Source: Chloroflexota bacterium (GTDB taxonomy: Bacteria; Chloroflexota; UBA6077; JACCZL01). From it: 9,830 nt of DNA. The stretch spans positions 1 to 9,830 of the forward strand of contig JADLFM010000215.1 in NCBI GenBank assembly GCA_020845495.1, given 5' to 3'. Under the pieces are notes generated by a model that ran no database searches, was not told the DNA's origin, and worked only from the letters and a program-made list of their open reading frames with translations. Positions 5,956 to 9,830 of the stretch are shown here, in pieces. The position numbers were made by a program, and so were the translations under genes. Within the stretch, counting starts at the first letter, position 1. Each line of letters starts with the position of its first letter.

Positions 5956-6609
5956 ATGCGGGAACAACCAGGCGGTCTTCGACTCAAGTTCAATCTCGTC
6001 CTCGTGCCGGTCATCGCACTGAGCTTGGCGGTTCTCCTCTGGGCTGACTACCGGCACGAGTTCTCGAGCCTCATGGACGCCCATGCCTCGCACAGCGTCG
6101 CCGTGGGATCTGCCGAGGACCGACCGCGGCCGCCTGACGCCAACCTCCCCAACGACACCGCCACGCGAAGCCTGAACATGCACCTCCTCCTCGGCGGGCT
6201 CATCCTCACGCTGCTGGTGGGCGCCGTGAACGTGACACTCCAGGCCTTCGTGCTTGGACCGATTCGCGCCATGCGATCCCACGTCGTCGACCTCGAACAC
6301 GGTCGCTGGAGAGGTCAGCAGCCGCCAGCATCCAACGACGAGGTCGGCACGCTCCACGCCGACTTCCATCGCCTCGGCCCAGAACTGGATGCGTTGATGA
6401 CCCAGAGCCTCCAGGCAGAACGGCTGTCGGTGATCGCACTCGTGAGTCGTCGCCTGTCGCGCGAGATCGATCCGGAGGTATCCACGCTGGGACGGACCGC
6501 GGCGGAATTGGTCGCCGTGCACCCCGAGGCAGCGTGCGTCATCGCCGGGGCTACCGCGACCATCGTTCGGGCGCTCCGACAGCTCGACGCGCCGTTCGTC
6601 CCTCGGTGA
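5956..6609 (+). CDS. Two-TM HAMP-domain protein with degenerate kinase dimerisation helix
   Basis: This 217-residue inner-membrane protein has TM1 at about 13-30, a short periplasmic loop of roughly 45 residues with three His (H34, H43, H46), TM2 at about 76-99, and a HAMP domain at about 98-147 (conserved P102 and the D-E-V-G at 128-131). Residues 153-188 resemble the first helix of a histidine-kinase DHp domain (AERL...SREIDPEV...AEL). At the place where kinases have H-E-x-x-x-P the sequence reads S168-R169-E170-I-D-P, so the phospho-accepting His is replaced by Arg. No ATPase domain follows; the protein stops 45 residues later. It may be a signalling stub that partners another kinase, or a remnant of a kinase. 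AGGGG is 5 nt before ATG 5956 and only 2 nt before ATG 5953, so 5956 is preferred. It lies 188 bases past the first operon and may be co-transcribed. Confidence 0.75.
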   Translation: MREQPGGLRLKFNLVLVPVIALSLAVLLWADYRHEFSSLMDAHASHSVAVGSAEDRPRPPDANLPNDTATRSLNMHLLLGGLILTLLVGAVNVTLQAFVLGPIRAMRSHVVDLEHGRWRGQQPPASNDEVGTLHADFHRLGPELDALMTQSLQAERLSVIALVSRRLSREIDPEVSTLGRTAAELVAVHPEAACVIAGATATIVRALRQLDAPFVPR

Positions 6610-6615
6610 CCCGAC

Positions 6616-6631
6616 TGTCTGATACCAGACA
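6616..6631. promoter_or_regulatory. Candidate operator: second copy of the palindrome
   Basis: TGTCTGATACCAGACA is an inverted repeat with 6-bp arms and a 4-bp centre. It is identical at 14 of 16 positions to the palindrome at 752-767. It begins 6 bases after the stop of the HAMP gene and 228 bases before the RND operon start. Both copies lie upstream of copper-handling operons, which supports a shared operator. The binding protein is unknown. Confidence 0.55.
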
Positions 6632-6711
6632 CCCCTCGATGATATCGCGCAGTCGCCGAGGCAACCGCCGACGTTCGCGCGAATCTACGGGCGATTTCGT
6701 CGCCTCTGGCC

Positions 6712-6726
6712 GCCAGCCTCGCTGGC
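6712..6726. repeat. Short stem-loop in the leader of the RND operon
   Basis: GCCAGC-CTC-GCTGGC forms a perfect 6-bp stem with a 3-nt loop between the palindrome at 6616-6631 and the first gene of the efflux operon. The rest of 6610-6843 shows no gene. Its significance is uncertain. Confidence 0.3.
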
Positions 6727-6843
6727 ACGGTCGTTGACTACTCCCTCAGCGGACATCGCGTGGCTCATACCTCCCGCGTCCGCGTTGGCCAACGGGTTGG
6801 GGGCACAGGCGCCTCTCCCGCTTCCCCTGAGGAACTTCACGCA

Positions 6844-8217
6844 ATGACCCGCTCCTCCCTGTCTCGACGTCACATCGGGCACATCAGCGCCGGCTGGCTG
6901 ATGGCCGCGCTGGCCTACGCCACGACTGCCTCCGCACAAGCCATTCCGGCGGCGCCGCTCGACACGGGCATCGTCGCTGCCACGCAGCATTCCGGACGCA
7001 TCTACCCTGGTACGCCGCTGTCGCTCGACGCCGCGGTCGACGAGAGCCTGGTGAGTAACACCGCGCTGGCCGCGGCGACCGCCGCCAGCCGTGCGGCCGC
7101 CCAGCGCCCCGATATCGAGCGGTACCTGATGCCGCCCATGGCGGAAGTGCAGGTCTTCCAGTGGCCGATCAACACGGCGAATCCCTTGAACGCCCAGGTC
7201 ATGTTCGGCGCCGAGCAGCAGTTTCCCGGCCGTGGGAAGCGCGCGCTTCGCGTCGCGCGCGGCGAGGAGGAGGCGTCGATGGTCGCCAATCGCGTGGCCG
7301 TCGAGGCCGTGCGGGTCACCGCTGACGTGAAGGAGGCCTACGTGCAGGTGTTCACGGCGCGCCGCCTCCTCGACTTCTTCGACGAGGCCGTCGGCCTCGT
7401 GCGGCAGCTGGGTGAGGCGGCCGAGCTCAAGTACACCACCGGTAAGATCACACAGCAGGACGTGGTCAAGGCGTTGGTCGAGCGCATCCGGCTCGAACGC
7501 GAGATCGTGATGGTCACGGAACAGGCGCGGATGGCGGAGGCCCGGCTCAACACGCTGCTGGGACGGCCGAGCGACGCCGCCGTCGGGCCCTTGTCCGTTC
7601 CGGAGATCAGTCTCCTGCCTCCGCTCGATGTCGCCCAACACATCGCCTCGAGGCAGCAGCCCATGCTGCAGGATCCCGTCATCGAGGCGCGCATCGCGGA
7701 CGCGGACCTTAAGGTGATCGCCAGCGAGCGGCGCCCCGACTGGGTCGTGCAGGGCGGCTTCATGGTGATGCCCGGTGAATGGAACGCCGTCACGGCGCGC
7801 GTGGGCCTCACCTGGCCGTCCGCGCCGTGGTCGGTGAAGCGCCTGGCCGCACAACGGCGCGAGGCCGAGGGGCGACGCGACGCGGCGCAGGCCACGTCAC
7901 GCGCGATCGCGACCCAAACCGCCCAGATGGTCCAGGAGGCCTGGGTCCGCGCCACCGCCGCCGCCGAACGCGGCACGCTGATCGAAAGCGGCTTGCTCCC
8001 GCGCGCCGAGCACACGCTCGAACTCGCGCGCCTCGGCTACCAGGCCGATCGCGCCAGCTTCCTCGACGTCGTCGATACCGCACGCGCCGTGATCGACATC
8101 CGCCGCGATCTCGTGCAGGCCGACGCCGACCGCCAGCTCGCCATCGTTGCACTTGAACGGGCCATGGGCATCGGCGCCGACCGCGCCCGCCGCTCCGCAC
8201 CAGAGGTCACGCCATGA
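6844..8217 (+). CDS. TolC-family outer-membrane protein of the Cu/Ag RND efflux operon
   Basis: A 457-residue outer-membrane factor. The signal peptide ends ASA at residue 31, with no lipobox cysteine, unlike the TolC-family protein at 1547-2965. Family marks are the Q-F-P-G-R-G-K-R at 126-133, the Y-T-T-G-K-I motif at 197-202, the L-N-T-L-L-G-R-P at 235-242 and the GYQ...SFLDVVD stretch at 398-411, in the order expected for CusC/CzcC-type channels. The two repeats of the family are visible. The frame is open upstream to 6760, but GAGGAA 9 nt before ATG 6844 and the signal peptide position fix the start here. The stop overlaps the adaptor start by 4 nt, so it is the channel of this pump. It would carry metal from the RND pump and adaptor through the outer membrane. 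Confidence 0.93.
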   Translation: MTRSSLSRRHIGHISAGWLMAALAYATTASAQAIPAAPLDTGIVAATQHSGRIYPGTPLSLDAAVDESLVSNTALAAATAASRAAAQRPDIERYLMPPMAEVQVFQWPINTANPLNAQVMFGAEQQFPGRGKRALRVARGEEEASMVANRVAVEAVRVTADVKEAYVQVFTARRLLDFFDEAVGLVRQLGEAAELKYTTGKITQQDVVKALVERIRLEREIVMVTEQARMAEARLNTLLGRPSDAAVGPLSVPEISLLPPLDVAQHIASRQQPMLQDPVIEARIADADLKVIASERRPDWVVQGGFMVMPGEWNAVTARVGLTWPSAPWSVKRLAAQRREAEGRRDAAQATSRAIATQTAQMVQEAWVRATAAAERGTLIESGLLPRAEHTLELARLGYQADRASFLDVVDTARAVIDIRRDLVQADADRQLAIVALERAMGIGADRARRSAPEVTP

Positions 8218-9653
8218 AGGTCCTTCGTCTGCTGCTCGTCGTCGCCCTCGTCGCTGCCGGTTTCGGCGGCGGCTTTCTCGTCGCCCGTCGGGGTCCCGTC
8301 GCCGTGTCCTCTTCGACAACGCCCGCTGCGGCGCCAACCCTGTATCGCTGCCCGATGCATCCGCACTACACCAGCGATAAGCCTGGGTCCTGCCCCATCT
8401 GTGGCATGACGCTGGTGCCCGTGGACGGGACACCACCTCCGTCATCCTCCGCTGACCCGACGAAGGCCGCCGGCGACGCGCCACCGCCGGGCACGATTCG
8501 CATCAGCGCCGATCGGCAGCAGTTGATTGGCGTCAGCTACGGCACGGTGTCATCCGAGGCGGCCACGCGCACGATTCGTGCCGTCGGCAGCGTGGCAGTC
8601 GACGAGACCCGCATCACGAAGGTCCACACCCGGGTTGATGGGTGGATCGACAGCGTCCACGCCGATTTCACGGGCAAGCCGGTCGTCGCCGGACAGCGCC
8701 TGCTCACGCTCTACAGCCCCGACCTGCTGAACACGCAGGAGGAACTGCTGCTTGCGATCCGCCAGCAGACCACTGAAGCCACGAGTGTCGTGTCGGGCAT
8801 GTCACGTGACACCGACGCGTTGGTCGCGTCGGCGCGGCGACGCCTGCAACTCTGGAGTCTGACCGACGCAGAGATCGACGACGTGATTCGGACGAAGACG
8901 CCTATCGTCAGCGTCCCGGTGTCATCGCCGGCCACCGGGTACGTGCTCACCCGCAATGCGTACAAGGGGCAACGCATCACCCCCGACACCGAGCTCTACA
9001 CCTTGGCCGACCTCCGTCGGGTCTGGATCCTGGCCGAGGTCTTCGAAGCCGATGCCCAGTACATCCGCCTCGGCATGCTCGCCCGCGTCACCATGCCGTA
9101 CGGGGATCACCAACGCACCGGGCGGGTGACGTTCATCCAGCCGCAGATCACGACCGAGAGCCGGACGCTGAAGGTACGCATCGAGGTCGACAACCCGGGG
9201 CAGGTGCTGAAGCCAGACATGTACGTCAACGCCGAGTTCGACCTCGGTACTGGCACGTCGCGCCTGGTGGTGCCGACCAACGCGGTGCTCGACAGCGGCA
9301 CCCGCCAAGTCGTGTTCGTCGACCGCGGCGAGGGGTACCTCGAGCCGCGCGACGTGCAGGTGGCCGAGCGCCTCGGCGACCGCATCGTGATCGCGAGTGG
9401 CCTCGCACTCGGCGAGCGCATCGTCACGTCGGGTACGTTCCTGATCGACTCCGAGGCCCAACTCAAGGCCGCGGCGGGCACGTTGGGCGGCCCTCACCAG
9501 CAGCACGGCGGCACCGCCCCCGGCGAGCCCGCGCCGCCTGCGACACCTGGCGCCGCACCGCCCGCACCCGATCACTCAGGTCACCCCACCCCGGCACCGG
9601 CGCCCGTGCCCGCACCGAAAGCCCTCCCGCCCGGGGGTCACGTCCATGATTGA
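8214..9653 (+). CDS. cusB: CusB-like RND periplasmic adaptor with heavy-metal-binding domain
   Basis: This 479-residue adaptor links the inner-membrane pump to the outer-membrane channel and helps load Cu(I)/Ag(I). Residues about 4-24 form a membrane anchor or signal. A heavy-metal-binding domain follows at 44-70, with C46-P-M-H-P and C60-P-I-C63-G-M, giving Cys, Met and His ligands as in many CusB relatives. The membrane-fusion body runs from about 93 to 420: the lipoyl/barrel-sandwich half at 136-165, a helical hairpin at about 170-225, the second lipoyl half around 232-262, a beta-barrel at about 268-345 and the membrane-proximal domain to about 415. The tail 428-479 is Pro/Ala/His-rich with no fold expected and could bind metal. 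GAGG is 7 nt before the ATG; the start overlaps the TolC stop by 4 nt and the end overlaps the pump gene by 8 nt. The symbol is by family resemblance. Confidence 0.92.
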   Translation: MKVLRLLLVVALVAAGFGGGFLVARRGPVAVSSSTTPAAAPTLYRCPMHPHYTSDKPGSCPICGMTLVPVDGTPPPSSSADPTKAAGDAPPPGTIRISADRQQLIGVSYGTVSSEAATRTIRAVGSVAVDETRITKVHTRVDGWIDSVHADFTGKPVVAGQRLLTLYSPDLLNTQEELLLAIRQQTTEATSVVSGMSRDTDALVASARRRLQLWSLTDAEIDDVIRTKTPIVSVPVSSPATGYVLTRNAYKGQRITPDTELYTLADLRRVWILAEVFEADAQYIRLGMLARVTMPYGDHQRTGRVTFIQPQITTESRTLKVRIEVDNPGQVLKPDMYVNAEFDLGTGTSRLVVPTNAVLDSGTRQVVFVDRGEGYLEPRDVQVAERLGDRIVIASGLALGERIVTSGTFLIDSEAQLKAAAGTLGGPHQQHGGTAPGEPAPPATPGAAPPAPDHSGHPTPAPAPVPAPKALPPGGHVHD

Positions 9654-9830
9654 CCGACTCATCGAGTTCTCGGCGAAAAACCGGGCACTCGTCTTCATCA
9701 CCATCGGCTTCCTGGTCTTCGCGGGCCTGTACTCCATGCGGACGATGCCGCTGGATGCCATCCCCGACCTGAGTGACACGCAGGTCATCGTCTACTCGCG
9801 CTGGGACCGCAGCCCCGACATCATGGAGGA
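9646..9830 (+). CDS. cusA: CusA-like heavy-metal RND efflux pump (N-terminal 61 codons, cut by window end)
   Basis: This is the start of the proton-driven inner-membrane pump of the tripartite system. Only 61 full codons are seen, so the usual length of roughly 1,040 residues and the metal-binding methionines cannot be checked. The N-terminus has a short amphipathic lead, a first membrane segment at about 14-31, then P-L-D-A-I-P-D-L-S-D at 35-44 followed by TQVIVY. The P-D-L-S-D form matches CusA/SilA-type Cu/Ag pumps rather than the P-D-I-T-N form usual in CzcA-type pumps. The ATG lies inside the adaptor gene, with an 8-nt overlap; a GGGGG run 8 nt upstream may serve as ribosome binding site. 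The family is firm; the metal is inferred from this motif and the context. Confidence 0.93.
   Translation, partial: MIDRLIEFSAKNRALVFITIGFLVFAGLYSMRTMPLDAIPDLSDTQVIVYSRWDRSPDIME

Noticed and set aside
6734..6770. TTGACT at 6734-6739 as a -35 box for the RND operon
   Set aside because: No acceptable -10 hexamer occurs 15-19 bases downstream; the nearest TCATAC is about 25 bases away.
6760..6843. Earlier GTG start for the second TolC-family gene
   Set aside because: It would add 28 residues before a good signal peptide and ignores the GAGGAA placed for ATG 6844.
1..9830. CRISPR arrays, tRNA or rRNA genes, insertion sequences, attachment sites
   Set aside because: I found no regularly spaced repeats, no recognisable RNA gene and no transposase or integrase frame; the window reads as an intact chromosomal-style metal-resistance locus.

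Overview
The window is GC-rich DNA from a Gram-negative bacterium. Outer-membrane efflux proteins, an outer-membrane lipoprotein, several exported proteins, a membrane-anchored c-type cytochrome and a tripartite RND pump all imply two membranes. Gene order and protein style resemble Acidobacteriota (Vicinamibacteria, Luteitalea-like). That placement comes from general resemblance only and is weakly held. Almost everything recognisable concerns periplasmic copper (or copper/silver) handling.

Layout. (1) At 1-525 on the minus strand lies the 5' part of an exported, helix-repeat protein that runs off the left edge. (2) At 526-896 is a 371-base divergent intergenic region with several inverted repeats, including a 16-bp near-perfect palindrome. 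(3) At 897-5767 are six plus-strand genes packed as one probable operon: a CusF-domain periplasmic protein, a TolC-family lipoprotein, a Tat-exported two-domain multicopper oxidase, a membrane-anchored monohaem cytochrome c, a small exported protein whose mature end starts HEGHEH, and an exported SnoaL/NTF2-like protein. Four of the five junctions overlap by 1 or 4 nt; only the oxidase is preceded by a short gap. (4) At 5956-6609 is a two-TM HAMP protein that ends in what looks like a degenerate histidine-kinase dimerisation helix, with no catalytic domain. (5) At 6610-6843 is a leader carrying a second copy of the 16-bp palindrome. (6) From 6844 to the right edge is a second operon for a Cu/Ag-type RND efflux system: TolC-family outer-membrane protein, CusB-like adaptor with an N-terminal heavy-metal-binding domain, and the start of a CusA-like pump, all overlapping.

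How the parts may work together (inference). The RND system would carry Cu(I)/Ag(I) out across both membranes. The CusF-domain protein would carry metal in the periplasm. The multicopper oxidase would oxidise Cu(I) to less toxic Cu(II), and the neighbouring cytochrome c could exchange electrons with it or with the respiratory chain. The first operon has its own outer-membrane factor but no pump or adaptor of its own. The shared palindrome upstream of both operons suggests one regulator controls both; no regulator gene is present in the window.
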